Assembly: GCF_019083995.1 (NCBI RefSeq)
Contig: NZ_JAHRCU010000019.1
Coordinates: 1-64,000, forward strand
Source of the DNA: Roseococcus sp. SDR
Lineage (GTDB): Bacteria; Pseudomonadota; Alphaproteobacteria; Acetobacterales; Acetobacteraceae
Direction: 5' to 3'
DNA: 64,000 nt
Shown: piece by piece, positions 9,586 through 17,253 of the stretch
Numbering within the stretch: position 1 is the stretch's first letter
How the letters are laid out: each line of letters starts with the position of its first letter
Position numbers and translations under genes: made by a program
The notes under the pieces: model-generated
Seen by the model: only the letters and a program-made list of their open reading frames with translations
Told to the model about the DNA's origin: nothing
The model's database searches: none

Positions 9586-10260
9586 TCAGGCCGGCGCCAG
9601 CGCCTCGGCGATCGAGGTGAACATCGGCAGCCCGTCCGTGCCGCCGACCAGCGGGTCCACGCAATTCTCCGGGTGTGGCATCAGCCCCATCACGCGCGCA
9701 TTGGGCGAGCAGATGCCGGCGATGGCGTTGATGCTGCCGTTGCGATTCTCGCCCTCATAGCGCAGCACGACGCGCCCCTCGCCCTCCAGCTTCGCCAGCG
9801 TCTCGGCGTCACAGAAGTAGTTGCCGTCGCCATGCGCCATGGTGGCGCGGAAGGTGGCGCCGCGCTGGAAATGCCGGGTGTAGGGCGTGTCCGTCCGCTC
9901 CACGCGCATGACGCAATCCATGGCGAGGAAGCGCAGCGAGGCATTGCGCAGCAGCGCGCCGGGCAGCAGGCCCGACTCGCAGAGCATCTGGAAGCCGTTG
10001 CAGACGCCCAGCACATGGCCGCCGCGCTCCGCATGGGCGCGGATGGCGGGCATGATCGGCGATTGCGCGGCCATGGCGCCGCAGCGCAGATAGTCGCCAT
10101 AGGAGAAGCCGCCGGGCAGGACGACGAGGTCCGTCCCGGCGGGCAGTTCCGTGTCGCGGTGCCAGAGCATGGCGGGCTTCACGCCGCTGACGCGCTGGAG
10201 CGCGATGGCCATGTCCCGCTCGCGATTGGTGCCGGGGAACACCACGATGGCTGCCTTCAT
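9586..10260 (-). CDS. purQ: Phosphoribosylformylglycinamidine synthase subunit PurQ (glutaminase)
   Basis: The 224-residue class I glutamine amidotransferase supplies ammonia to PurL in the fourth step of purine synthesis (FGAR to FGAM). The nucleophile is Cys87 in GVCNGFQ; His196 and Glu198 in GLMPHPEN complete the triad. The size is normal for the small, separate PurQ that works with PurS and small PurL. In most relatives purQ directly follows purS; here three small membrane-protein genes intervene. purL is not in this window. The gene is convergent with the acyltransferase gene, with repeat copy C in the gap. Confidence 0.95.
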   Translation of the reverse strand: MKAAIVVFPGTNRERDMAIALQRVSGVKPAMLWHRDTELPAGTDLVVLPGGFSYGDYLRCGAMAAQSPIMPAIRAHAERGGHVLGVCNGFQMLCESGLLPGALLRNASLRFLAMDCVMRVERTDTPYTRHFQRGATFRATMAHGDGNYFCDAETLAKLEGEGRVVLRYEGENRNGSINAIAGICSPNARVMGLMPHPENCVDPLVGGTDGLPMFTSIAEALAPA

Positions 10261-10332
10261 GCCGAAATCTCCAGACGCGGTCTCATCAATCGCCCCCGCT
10301 ATAGGCCAGGCGCGGGCCGGGGACCATGGTGC

Positions 10333-10680
10333 TCAATCTGGCGCCTCACCGAAGCCGGCGGCGCGGTTCGGCAGCAGGTGCCGGAACAGCGCCTGGCGCT
10401 CGCGCACCTGTTCCAGCGTGGGCTTTTCCATCTCCGGAATCTCGCGCTCGGGCCCGGTCAGCGCCACGCCCATCACGCCCGAGAGCAGCAGGATGGGGGC
10501 GACGAGCATGCAGGCGGGAAACACGGTGCCGGGGCTGAGGTCTCGCATCCAGCCGGGCGGCAGCAGCCAATAGGCGATCCACATCAGCGGCAGGGCGGCG
10601 ATGGCCATGCCGCAGAGCATGGCGGAGAGCACGGCGGCCGGGATGACGGGAAAGAACAGCAGGAGGCTGCTGCCGTTCAT
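10333..10680 (-). CDS. Small membrane protein in the purine cluster (third of three)
   Basis: A 115-residue protein of unknown function. The start is ATG 10680, sharing ATGA with the stop of the preceding gene. Two hydrophobic spans (about 5-40 with a short break, and 55-80) predict two or three membrane passes. They are followed by a charged C-terminal tail of about 35 residues containing EREIPEMEKPTLEQVRERQ, likely cytoplasmic. I do not recognise the family. It lies 72 bases upstream of purQ. The tight chain purS - 84 aa - 77 aa - 115 aa suggests one transcript; a link to purine synthesis is only positional. Confidence 0.72.
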   Translation of the reverse strand: MNGSSLLLFFPVIPAAVLSAMLCGMAIAALPLMWIAYWLLPPGWMRDLSPGTVFPACMLVAPILLLSGVMGVALTGPEREIPEMEKPTLEQVRERQALFRHLLPNRAAGFGEAPD

Positions 10681-10910
10681 CCCTGCAGCAGCCTCAGCCA
10701 ATGCAGCCCGCCGAGGATGACGGTGGTGCCGATGGCGGCGATGGCGGCGGCCGTTACCCAGCGATTGGCCTTGGCCTTTTGCGCCGCGATCCAGCCCTGG
10801 CGGGGCTGGGGCTTGCCGCGGGTCAGCGGCAGCCTCTCCTCGCGCCAGCGCAGCCCCATGGCGACCAGCACCGTCAGCACCGCCATGATGATCAGCGAGG
10901 CCTTCACCAT
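10677..10910 (-). CDS. Small membrane protein in the purine cluster (second of three)
   Basis: A 77-residue protein with two predicted membrane helices (about 4-18 and 50-70) joined by a basic loop rich in Arg and Lys (LRWREERLPLTRGK). The loop is probably cytoplasmic by the positive-inside rule. The start ATG 10910 lies seven bases inside the previous gene and the stop overlaps the next gene as ATGA, so all three are likely translationally coupled. The shape resembles the twin-helix HIG1/DUF2909-type small proteins, but the match is not strong enough to name. Function unknown. Confidence 0.68.
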   Translation of the reverse strand: MVKASLIIMAVLTVLVAMGLRWREERLPLTRGKPQPRQGWIAAQKAKANRWVTAAAIAAIGTTVILGGLHWLRLLQG

Positions 10911-11158
10911 GGGTAGAAGATCCAGCCGATGGGGTTGCGCCAGCCCTCCAGCAGCAGGCTGATCGGCCAGAAGAGGCCGCCCAGGAAGCCCTTGGAGAGC
11001 AGGAAGAAGACCTCGGTCAGCCAGTAATTCGAGACGATGGGCGGGCCGAAGAGCAGGTAGGCGGCTGTGGTCAGCACCCGCCAGCCCGCGAAGCCGAGGG
11101 AGAAGAACACGAACCAGCGCAGCGAGGCCGCGCGGATGGTCGCCTCACCTGCGCTCAC
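10904..11158 (-). CDS. Small membrane protein coupled to purS (first of three)
   Basis: An 84-residue protein starting at GTG 11158, where GTGA overlaps the purS stop codon by four bases. Three hydrophobic stretches (about 13-35, 45-60 and 62-80) end in an aromatic tail, GWIFYPW. The in-frame extension upstream of 11158 is the shifted reading of purS, so the coupled GTG is the credible start. No family recognised. Its coupling to purS, a core purine gene, is the reason to trust it as a real gene. Confidence 0.7.
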   Translation of the reverse strand: MSAGEATIRAASLRWFVFFSLGFAGWRVLTTAAYLLFGPPIVSNYWLTEVFFLLSKGFLGGLFWPISLLLEGWRNPIGWIFYPW

Positions 11159-11397
11159 ATCACCTCCACGGTGAAGCTCTCGATCACGGTGTTGGCGAGC
11201 AGCTTGCGCGCCATCTCCTCGCCCGCGGCCTTGGCCTTCGCGGCGTCCGTCTCGGCCAGTTCGACGATCATGACCTTGCCGACCCGCACCTCGCCCACGC
11301 CGGCGAAATCGAGGCCCGCCAGCGCGCGCTCGATCGCCTTGCCCTGCGGGTCCAGCACGCCGGCCTTCGGAAACACCGTCACCTTCAATCGCGTCAT
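11155..11397 (-). CDS. purS: Phosphoribosylformylglycinamidine synthase subunit PurS
   Basis: The 80-residue protein bridges PurQ and PurL in the three-part FGAM synthase. It is recognised by its size, the opening MTRLKVTVFPKAGVLDPQG, and the pattern G-V-x-E-V-R-V-G-K in the middle strand. It lies downstream of purC on the same strand, 155 bases away across a gap that contains a terminator-like hairpin, so it may have its own promoter. Its stop codon overlaps the start of a small membrane-protein gene. Confidence 0.93.
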   Translation of the reverse strand: MTRLKVTVFPKAGVLDPQGKAIERALAGLDFAGVGEVRVGKVMIVELAETDAAKAKAAGEEMARKLLANTVIESFTVEVM

Positions 11398-11453
11398 TCA
11401 ATCCCTCCGGCCCAACGGCCCAAACCCCACCAGGAACTTCCGCCCCCCGTGGC

Positions 11454-11478
11454 CCTGGCGAAGCTTCGCTTCGCCAGG
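11454..11478. other. Perfect hairpin between purC and purS
   Basis: CCTGGCGAA (11454-11462) pairs with TTCGCCAGG (11470-11478) around GCTTCGC. With the terminator at 11523-11544 it makes the purC-purS gap rich in structure. No function can be assigned. Confidence 0.45.
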
Positions 11479-11522
11479 ATGAACCCACTTCCCCGGATCA
11501 GCACCAAGCCGGGGCCCCCGGG

Positions 11523-11544
11523 AAAACGCCTCTTCGGCGTTTTT
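11523..11544 (-). terminator. Terminator-like hairpin after purC
   Basis: AAAACGCC-TCTTC-GGCGTTTT has eight perfect pairs with A/T-rich ends, so it has the shape of a bidirectional intrinsic terminator. It lies nine bases beyond the purC stop codon and before purS, which argues against a simple purC-purS-purQ operon from one promoter. Confidence 0.65.
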
Positions 11545-11552
11545 CTGGGGAA

Positions 11553-12317
11553 CTACTGTACCGTCTCCGGCCCCTTCATGTCGCGCACGCCCGCCTCGGG
11601 CAGGATGCCAAGGCGGCGCGCCACCTCCTGGTAGCCTTCCTCGACCTTGCCGAGGTCCCGCCGGAAGCGGTCCTTGTCCATCTTCTCGCCCGTCTTGCTG
11701 TCCCAGAGGCGGCAATTGTCGGGGCTGATCTCGTCGGCGACGACGATGCGCATCTCGTCATTGTCGTAGAGGCGGCCGAATTCCAGCTTGAAATCCACCA
11801 GCGTGATGCCGACGCCGAGGAAAAGCCCGGTCAGGAAGTCGTTCACGCGCAGCGTCAGCTGCACCATGTCGTCCAGGTCATGCGTCGCGGCCCAGCCGAA
11901 GGCGGTGATGTGCTCCTCGCTCACCATCGGGTTCTGCAGCGCGTCGTTCTTGTAATAATACTCGATGATGGAGCGCGGCAGGCGCGTGCCTTCCGGGATG
12001 CCGAGGCGCGAAGCGAGCGAGCCCGCCGCCACGTTGCGCACCACGATCTCGAGCGGAATGATCTCCACCTCGCGCACCAGCTGTTCGCGCATGTTCAGCC
12101 GGCGGATGAAATGGGTGGGCACGCCGATCTCGCCGAGGCGCGACATCAGGTATTCGCTGATGCGGTTGTTCAGCACCCCCTTGCCGGTGATGGTGCCCTT
12201 TTTCTGGGCATGAAAGGCGGAGGCGTCGTCCTTGAAATACTGGACGAGCGTGCCGGGCTCCGGGCCTTCGAACAGGATCTTGGCCTTGCCTTCGTAGATC
12301 TGGCGGCGGCGAGCCAT
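11553..12317 (-). CDS. purC: Phosphoribosylaminoimidazole-succinocarboxamide synthase
   Basis: The 254-residue SAICAR synthetase joins aspartate to CAIR using ATP in purine synthesis. The N-terminal strand [11 protein letters not shown] is the nucleotide-binding start of the family. Further markers are [16 protein letters not shown] near residue 90 and a D-F-K-L-E-F-G stretch near 180. The length is standard for the bacterial monofunctional enzyme. It starts the purine gene group on the minus strand, and a 108-base gap separates it from the convergently flanking NRDE gene end. Confidence 0.95.
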   Translation of the reverse strand: MARRRQIYEGKAKILFEGPEPGTLVQYFKDDASAFHAQKKGTITGKGVLNNRISEYLMSRLGEIGVPTHFIRRLNMREQLVREVEIIPLEIVVRNVAAGSLASRLGIPEGTRLPRSIIEYYYKNDALQNPMVSEEHITAFGWAATHDLDDMVQLTLRVNDFLTGLFLGVGITLVDFKLEFGRLYDNDEMRIVVADEISPDNCRLWDSKTGEKMDKDRFRRDLGKVEEGYQEVARRLGILPEAGVRDMKGPETVQ

Positions 12318-12425
12318 GGGGGGTGGTCCTTCTGGAATCCGGCAACCTATAGCAGCAACGCCCCCAAGCTGGCACCCGTGCGGGCGCCGGGCCTCCTTGC
12401 GCCCGACGCGGGATGGGGGCGCGGG

Positions 12426-13136
12426 TTACAGCGGGACGGGCGCGAAATCCGTCCGGTCGGGCGGGCCGGGGGCGAAGAGCCAGATCCGCGCGCCGGTCGA
12501 GCCGAGGGCCAGCAGTGAGGAGCAGACGGTCCCGAAGCCGCCGATCGGCGGGACGTTCAGCGCCTCGGCCGTGGCCCCGTCGGAATCGGCCAGCAGCGCC
12601 GGCCAGCCGCCCCAATCGGGCGGGGAGGGCTGGGTGGCCGCCCGGAAGCGGGGCAAATGGCGCGCGGTGCGGGGGCTGGTGACGTCGTTCGGTGGATGCG
12701 CGGTGACCATGGACACGCCCTCCGGCAGCGGCTCCGGCACGGCCTGGCCGGCACCGAGGCCGGGCAGGAACCATGCGGTCTTCGCATCGGCCAGCACCAG
12801 GTTGAAGGGCCGCCATTGCCCCGCATCCAGCGCCGCGATGCGCGCGGCCGCGGCCCCGGCGGAGGCTTCCTCCAGCGCGATCAGCGGGAGGGCGCCGCGC
12901 GAGCGCTTTGCCGGGTCCGGCCCCAGGCTGCCGACGCGGTTCAGCACGGCGCAGACCACGCCGTGGCGGTTCATCGCCATCCAGGTGCCGCCGGCCAGGG
13001 TATCCCGCCCGCCGATCAGGCCCGGCCAATGTTCGGCGGGCGCCTCCCAGGCCCGGTCCAGCCGCTCATCCCGGTTGGCGGCCAGCAGCAAGGGCCAATC
13101 GGCGCCGGGGCGGCGGAGAAGGATCACGGTGCACAT
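12426..13136 (-). CDS. NRDE family protein (TANGO2-like)
   Basis: The 236-residue protein belongs to the NRDE/TANGO2 family, related in fold to N-terminal nucleophile hydrolases. The start at 13136 puts Cys2 directly after the initiator Met (MCTVILL), as in the family, where Cys is the candidate nucleophile. The name-giving NRDE motif is at 21-24 (AANRDERLDRAW). A G-T-W-M-A-M-N segment follows near residue 55. Eukaryotic TANGO2 has been linked to heme and lipid handling; the bacterial role is not established. Repeat copy D lies 55 bases upstream of the start codon. Confidence 0.88.
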   Translation of the reverse strand: MCTVILLRRPGADWPLLLAANRDERLDRAWEAPAEHWPGLIGGRDTLAGGTWMAMNRHGVVCAVLNRVGSLGPDPAKRSRGALPLIALEEASAGAAAARIAALDAGQWRPFNLVLADAKTAWFLPGLGAGQAVPEPLPEGVSMVTAHPPNDVTSPRTARHLPRFRAATQPSPPDWGGWPALLADSDGATAEALNVPPIGGFGTVCSSLLALGSTGARIWLFAPGPPDRTDFAPVPL

Positions 13137-13190
13137 GCGGGGCGTATAGCAGGGGCCGGGCCGTCCCCAAGAACGGAGCCCTGGCCTCGA

Positions 13191-13297
13191 GAATCCGGCC
13201 GCAAGGCGGCCGGCGCCGCCCAACCGTACGCATGACCCGGCGCACCCGTGGCGCGGCGAAGCCAAGCGCGCAGAGCGCGCGCCCGGCGCCTGAGGGC
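13191..13297 (+). repeat. Structured intergenic repeat, copy D (forward)
   Basis: A full copy: GAATCC, stem I CCGGCCGC-AAG-GCGGCCGG (13195-13213), CGCCGCCCAACCG, GCGCGGCGAAGCCAAG, stem III GCGCGC-AGA-GCGCGC, and the end box GCCCGGCG-CC-TGAGGGC. It lies in the gap between the htrA 3' end and the NRDE gene and faces copy E across htrA. Confidence 0.85.
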
Positions 13298-13306
13298 GGC
13301 AAACAC

Positions 13307-13353
13307 GCTTTTTTCGAAACGAAAAAAGCAGGCTCCCGGGGGGGGAGCCTGCT
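13307..13353 (-). terminator. Strong intrinsic terminator of htrA
   Basis: On the minus strand an eleven-pair stem, AGCAGGCTCCC with GGGAGCCTGCT (13353-13343 and 13337-13327), is followed directly by TTTTTTCG. A second stem, GCTTTTTTCG with CGAAAAAAGC (13307-13316/13320-13329), overlaps the U-run and would act from the other side. The rest of this 347-base gap (13137-13483) holds repeat copy D, G runs of eight and nine bases (13338-13345, 13377-13385), and a GC-rich tail in which I see nothing else. Confidence 0.8.
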
Positions 13354-13483
13354 CAAGAGGGATGGCCGCGGTTAGAGGGGGGGGGAGCGGCATTCATCCC
13401 GGACCGGCCGGCCTTGTTCCCAGGCCTGGCCGGGCTGGCCCCGGCGGCCAGCCCATGGTCATGCGATGGTCAGCCCGGCCGGG

Positions 13484-14989
13484 TTACCCCTGGGCCGGCA
13501 TCTCCACCGCCACGAAGGCGCTGCGGCCCTCGCGCAGGATGCGCAGCGCGATCGCCGCCCCCGGGTTGCGCGCCGCCTCGCGGATCGCGCCCACCGCGGC
13601 CTGGACATCACCCACATCCCGGCCGGCGACGCCGACGATCACGTCGCCCTCGCGCAGCCCCGCTTCGGCCGCCGGGCTGTCGGGGCGGATGCCCGCCACC
13701 ACCGCGCCCGCCGCATTCGCCGGCAGGTTCAGCTGCTGGCGCGCCTGGGGCGTGATGGGGGCGAGGGCCACGCCCACCGGACCACCACGATTCTCGGCGG
13801 CGGCGGCCGGCTTGCCCGAGGCGGCCTGGCCGTCCCGCAGCTCGGCCAGCGTCACCCGCACCTCCTGCATCGTGCCGTCGCGCTGCACCGAGAGCTTCAC
13901 CTCGCTGCCCGGGCGGGCATCACCGATGGCGCGCGCCAGATCCCGCGGGTTGGTCACGGCGCGGTCGCCCACCTGGGTCACCACGTCGCCCGGGCGCAGG
14001 CCGCCCTGGGCCGCGGGGCTGTCCGCCTCCACCTGGCCGACCAGGGCACCTTCCGGCTTGGCCAGCCGCAGCGAGCGGGCCAGCGCCGGCGTCACCGGCT
14101 GCGTCGAGGCACCCAGGAAGCCGCGCTCCACCCGGCCATTGGCCTGAATCTGCGCCACCACCTGGCGGACCATGTTGGACGGGATGGCGAAGCCGATGCC
14201 CACCGAACCGCCGCTGGGCGAGAAGATCGCCGTGTTCACGCCGATGACGCTGCCATCGAGGCCAAAGAGCGGGCCGCCGGAATTGCCGCTGTTGATCGGC
14301 GCGTCGATCTGGATGAAGTCGTCATAGGGACCGACGCCGATGTCACGGCCGCGCGCCGAGACGATGCCCGCCGTCACCGTGCCGCCCAGGCCGAAGGGGT
14401 TGCCCACGGCCACCACCCAGTCACCCGGGCGGGCGGCGTTGCTGTCGCCCAGCGCCAGGAAGGGCAGCGGCTGGCCGGCGTCGATCTTCAGGACCGCGAT
14501 GTCGGTGCGCTCGTCACGGCCCACCACGCGGGCGTTCAGCTCGCGGCCGTCATCCAGCTTCACCTTCACGGCGCTGGCGTTGCGCACGACGTGGTTGTTG
14601 GTGATGACCGTGCCGTCCTGGCTCACGATGAAGCCCGAGCCCAGCGCGTTCGCGGGGCGCTGCTGCTGCGGGCCGCGCATGCCGGGCTGCTCGCCGAAAT
14701 GGCGGCGGAAGAGCTGATCCTGCTCGCTGCCGGGCGGGAAGGGGGAGTTGGTGCTGGCCTGGGTCACGCGCTCGGTCGTCGTGATGGTGACGACGGCGGG
14801 GCGGACGCGGGCGGCGAGGTCGGCGAAGCCGGGCAGCGCCACGGCGGGCTGGCTGATGGCGGGGACGCTGATCGCGCCGTTCTGGGCATTCGCCGGGTGG
14901 CCCTGCCACAGGATCATGCCGCTCAGCGCGGTGCCGGCCATGAGGGCGCCGGCGAGGCCGGCACGCAGGCGGCGGGAAGTGGTCTTCAT
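13484..14989 (-). CDS. Periplasmic serine protease of the HtrA/Deg family
   Basis: The 501-residue protease degrades misfolded envelope proteins. A signal peptide or membrane anchor covers about residues 1-36 (KTTSRRLRAG start, ending ANAQ). The catalytic triad is His133 (TNNHVV), Asp163 (RTDIAVLKI) and Ser237 (GNSGGPLFG). Two PDZ domains follow, about 285-375 and 400-495, so it is DegP/DegQ-like rather than DegS-like. ATG 14989 was chosen because GGAG lies six bases upstream; upstream in-frame ATGs have no such site. It is bracketed by repeat copies D and E, ends at a strong terminator, and has a 14-bp palindrome about 90 bases upstream. Confidence 0.92.
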   Translation of the reverse strand: MKTTSRRLRAGLAGALMAGTALSGMILWQGHPANAQNGAISVPAISQPAVALPGFADLAARVRPAVVTITTTERVTQASTNSPFPPGSEQDQLFRRHFGEQPGMRGPQQQRPANALGSGFIVSQDGTVITNNHVVRNASAVKVKLDDGRELNARVVGRDERTDIAVLKIDAGQPLPFLALGDSNAARPGDWVVAVGNPFGLGGTVTAGIVSARGRDIGVGPYDDFIQIDAPINSGNSGGPLFGLDGSVIGVNTAIFSPSGGSVGIGFAIPSNMVRQVVAQIQANGRVERGFLGASTQPVTPALARSLRLAKPEGALVGQVEADSPAAQGGLRPGDVVTQVGDRAVTNPRDLARAIGDARPGSEVKLSVQRDGTMQEVRVTLAELRDGQAASGKPAAAAENRGGPVGVALAPITPQARQQLNLPANAAGAVVAGIRPDSPAAEAGLREGDVIVGVAGRDVGDVQAAVGAIREAARNPGAAIALRILREGRSAFVAVEMPAQG

Positions 14990-15076
14990 GGTCATCTCCA
15001 TTTCAGGCGCGGGGCGGAGGCCCCGCTGACGGAGGGAAACTGCCCGGCCAACGCTGGAGGCATTCGGGAAAGACCA

Positions 15077-15090
15077 TGACAAAGTTGTCA
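15077..15090. promoter_or_regulatory. 14-bp palindrome upstream of htrA
   Basis: TGACAA-AG-TTGTCA is a perfect inverted repeat 88 bases upstream of the htrA start codon and ten bases from repeat copy E. The position suits an operator for a dimeric regulator, possibly a stress regulator, but the binding protein is unknown. Confidence 0.45.
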
Positions 15091-15099
15091 GAGTTCTCC

Positions 15100-15208
15100 G
15101 CCCTCAGGCGCCGGGCGCCGCCTCCGGCGGCTTGGCTTGCGGCCCTCAGACATGGCGCGCGGGTGATGAGGGCGTCGCGTGGCCGCCGGCCGCTTTGCGG
15201 CCGGATTC
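15100..15208 (-). repeat. Structured intergenic repeat, copy E (reverse, rearranged centre)
   Basis: On the minus strand: GAATCC, stem I CCGGCCGC-AAA-GCGGCCGG (15204-15186), a divergent centre that includes a second TGAGGGC-like box, then GCAAGCCAAG, stem III GCCGCC-GGA-GGCGGC, and GCCCGGCG-CC-TGAGGGC. Stem III uses different bases from copies A, B and D but remains fully paired. It lies between the kinase gene end and the htrA promoter region. Confidence 0.8.
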
Positions 15209-15241
15209 TCCGTCGTTCGTGCCGGTTCTGGTTGGGGGGCG

Positions 15242-16564
15242 CTAGTTGCCGGGCCGCAGGTCCAGCACGGCGCGCAGCCCTTTTCCGCCCGCGCCCGTCT
15301 CCAGCCGCAGCGTGCCGCCATGTGCCTTGGCGGCGGCGGCGACCAGCGCGAGGCCGAGGCCCGTGCCCGGCGTGGAGCGGCTGCGATCCAGGCGGTGGAA
15401 GCGGCGCGTCACGGCTTCGCGCTCGGCTTCCGGAATGCCCGGCCCGTCATCCTCCAGCTCGATCACCGGGCCGGGCCTGAGGCGCAGCGTGATGCGCGGG
15501 CCGCCATGGGTGATGGCGTTCTCGATCAGGTTCACCACCGCCTGGCGCAGCAGCCCCGCATCGCCGGCCATGCTGACCCCCGGCGCGATCTCGCGCGTCA
15601 GGCTGTGGCCCGCTTCCTCGGCCACCGCCTCCATCACCTCCGCGCATTCGGTGAGCAGCGTGGAGAGATCCACGGGGGAAAACCCCTCGCGCAGCACGCC
15701 GCTTTCGGCGCGGGCGATGCGCAGCAGCGCGGCGAAGCTCGCCAGCACGGAATCGAGCTCCGCCAGCGCGCGCTCCATCACCTCGGCGTCGCGCGCTGCG
15801 TCCCGCGGTGAAGCCAGCGCACCCTCCAGCAATTGGCGCAGGCGCGAGAGCGGGCTGCGCAAATCATGCGCGATGTCGTCCGTCACCTGGCGCTGCGCCT
15901 GCATCAGCGCCTCGATGCGGCCGAGCAGCGCGTTGAAGGTGGTGGTCAGCCGGTCGAACTCGTCGCCCCGGCCGGAGAGCGGCAGGCGGCGCGTCAGGTC
16001 GCCCTCCATCACGCCGAGCGCCGCCGTGCGCGCGCTCGCGAGGCGCTGCTCCATCCGCCCCGCCGCGATAAAACCCAGCAGCAGCGCCAGGACCGCCGCG
16101 ACGCCGCCCGCGATCGGTGGGGTCCAGGCCAGCGCCGAAGCCGCGCGATCCACCGGCGTCAGGTCGGCGGCCACCAGCAGCGTGGCGCCCCCGGGCAGGT
16201 TGCCGCCCAGCACGCGCAGGCTCGGCCGCTCGCCCGTGCCGGGGAGGTTGGCGAAGCCGCGCAGCGCGGGCAGCGCCTCGGGGATGCGGCCCGCGATGGG
16301 GCGGCCATCGGGCCCCAGCAGCGCCACGAAAAGCGGGCCCCGGCGACGCGTATAGGCCTCGACCGCCAGAGCGAGCCCGCGCAGGCCGAATTCCTCATAT
16401 TCGCGGAGAAATCCATCCGCCTCGGCCGCGATGGCGAGGTCGAGCTGCTGGCGCAGCGCCGCCTCCGCCCGCAACCAGCCCCAGCCCGACCCCAGCAGCG
16501 AGAGCACCAGCATCACCACAGCCGAGGCGGTGGCCGCGCGCAGGGCGAAGCTGCTGCCCCGCAT
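15242..16564 (-). CDS. Sensor histidine kinase (OmpR-type partner)
   Basis: The 440-residue membrane kinase has helices at about 11-30 and 150-168 with a periplasmic sensor of about 120 residues between them. A HAMP linker (about 170-222) leads to the HisKA domain with His233 in DDIAHDLRSPLS. The HATPase domain has the N-box NLIENAITHGG and a glycine-rich TGLGLALV. ATG 16564 overlaps the stop codon of the response-regulator gene (TGATG), so the pair is co-translated. It ends an operon of four genes. The stimulus is unknown; the large periplasmic loop suggests an envelope or extracellular signal. Confidence 0.9.
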   Translation of the reverse strand: MRGSSFALRAATASAVVMLVLSLLGSGWGWLRAEAALRQQLDLAIAAEADGFLREYEEFGLRGLALAVEAYTRRRGPLFVALLGPDGRPIAGRIPEALPALRGFANLPGTGERPSLRVLGGNLPGGATLLVAADLTPVDRAASALAWTPPIAGGVAAVLALLLGFIAAGRMEQRLASARTAALGVMEGDLTRRLPLSGRGDEFDRLTTTFNALLGRIEALMQAQRQVTDDIAHDLRSPLSRLRQLLEGALASPRDAARDAEVMERALAELDSVLASFAALLRIARAESGVLREGFSPVDLSTLLTECAEVMEAVAEEAGHSLTREIAPGVSMAGDAGLLRQAVVNLIENAITHGGPRITLRLRPGPVIELEDDGPGIPEAEREAVTRRFHRLDRSRSTPGTGLGLALVAAAAKAHGGTLRLETGAGGKGLRAVLDLRPGN

Positions 16565-17247
16565 CACGTGTCGGGTGCCTGCAGCGCGTAGCCCGCGCCG
16601 CGCACGGTGCGGATCATCGGCGCCTCGCCCGGCAGGTCGAGCTTGCGGCGCAACCGGCTCACATGCACATCCACCACATTGGTGGTGGGATCGAAGCTGA
16701 AATCCCAGACCTTCTCCAGCAGCATGGTGCGGGTCACCACCTGGCCGGCATGGCGCAGCAGATATTCCAGGAGGCGCCATTCGGTGGGCATCAGGTCGAG
16801 CTTGCGCGCGCCGCGCGTGGCCACCCGCGTCAGCAGATCCATCCGCAGATCGCCCAGCGTGAGCACGGATTGCTCGGCCGGCGGCCCGGCCGGGCGGCGG
16901 GCCAGCGCCCGAATCCGCGCGCGCAGTTCCGCGAAGGCGAAGGGCTTGGCCAGGTAGTCATCAGCCCCCGCCTCCAGCCCCTCCACGCGCTTTTCCACCT
17001 CGCCCAGCGCCGTCAGCACCAGGATGGGCGTCGTGATCTCCGCCATGCGCAGCGCGCGGATGATGGAGAGCCCATCCGGCCCGGGCAGCATGCGGTCCGT
17101 CACGATGATGTCGAAGGGCTCGCCCATCGCGAGGAAGAGGCCATCGCGGCCATTGGCCGCGTGGTCCACCACATGCCCCTCCTCGCGCAGGCCCTTGGCG
17201 ATATAGGCCGCGGTGCTCTCGTCATCCTCGATGAGGAGGATGCGCAT
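16564..17247 (-). CDS. OmpR/PhoB-type response regulator
   Basis: The 227-residue DNA-binding regulator has a receiver domain with acidic pair Glu7-Asp8, phospho-acceptor Asp51 (IIVTDRMLPG) and Lys101 (LAKPF). A winged-helix domain (about 130-220) contains the recognition region TTNVVDVHVSRLRRKLD. The TDRMLPG phosphorylation loop is characteristic of the QseB/CusR-like branch. It lies six bases after the SDR gene and overlaps the kinase gene, giving the order TMEM43-like, SDR, regulator, kinase. Confidence 0.92.
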   Translation of the reverse strand: MRILLIEDDESTAAYIAKGLREEGHVVDHAANGRDGLFLAMGEPFDIIVTDRMLPGPDGLSIIRALRMAEITTPILVLTALGEVEKRVEGLEAGADDYLAKPFAFAELRARIRALARRPAGPPAEQSVLTLGDLRMDLLTRVATRGARKLDLMPTEWRLLEYLLRHAGQVVTRTMLLEKVWDFSFDPTTNVVDVHVSRLRRKLDLPGEAPMIRTVRGAGYALQAPDT

Positions 17248-17253
17248 GCGCGC

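Noticed and set aside
11398-11552. Sixth copy of the ~108-bp repeat family in the purC-purS gap
   Set aside because: Hairpins are present, but neither AAGCCAAG nor GCCCGGCG-YY-TGAGGGC occurs.
13466-15079. A 537-codon plus-strand frame opposite htrA, and similar long frames opposite the ABC-F, aap and kup genes
   Set aside because: All are compositional shadows without recognisable domains, signal peptides or ribosome-binding sites.
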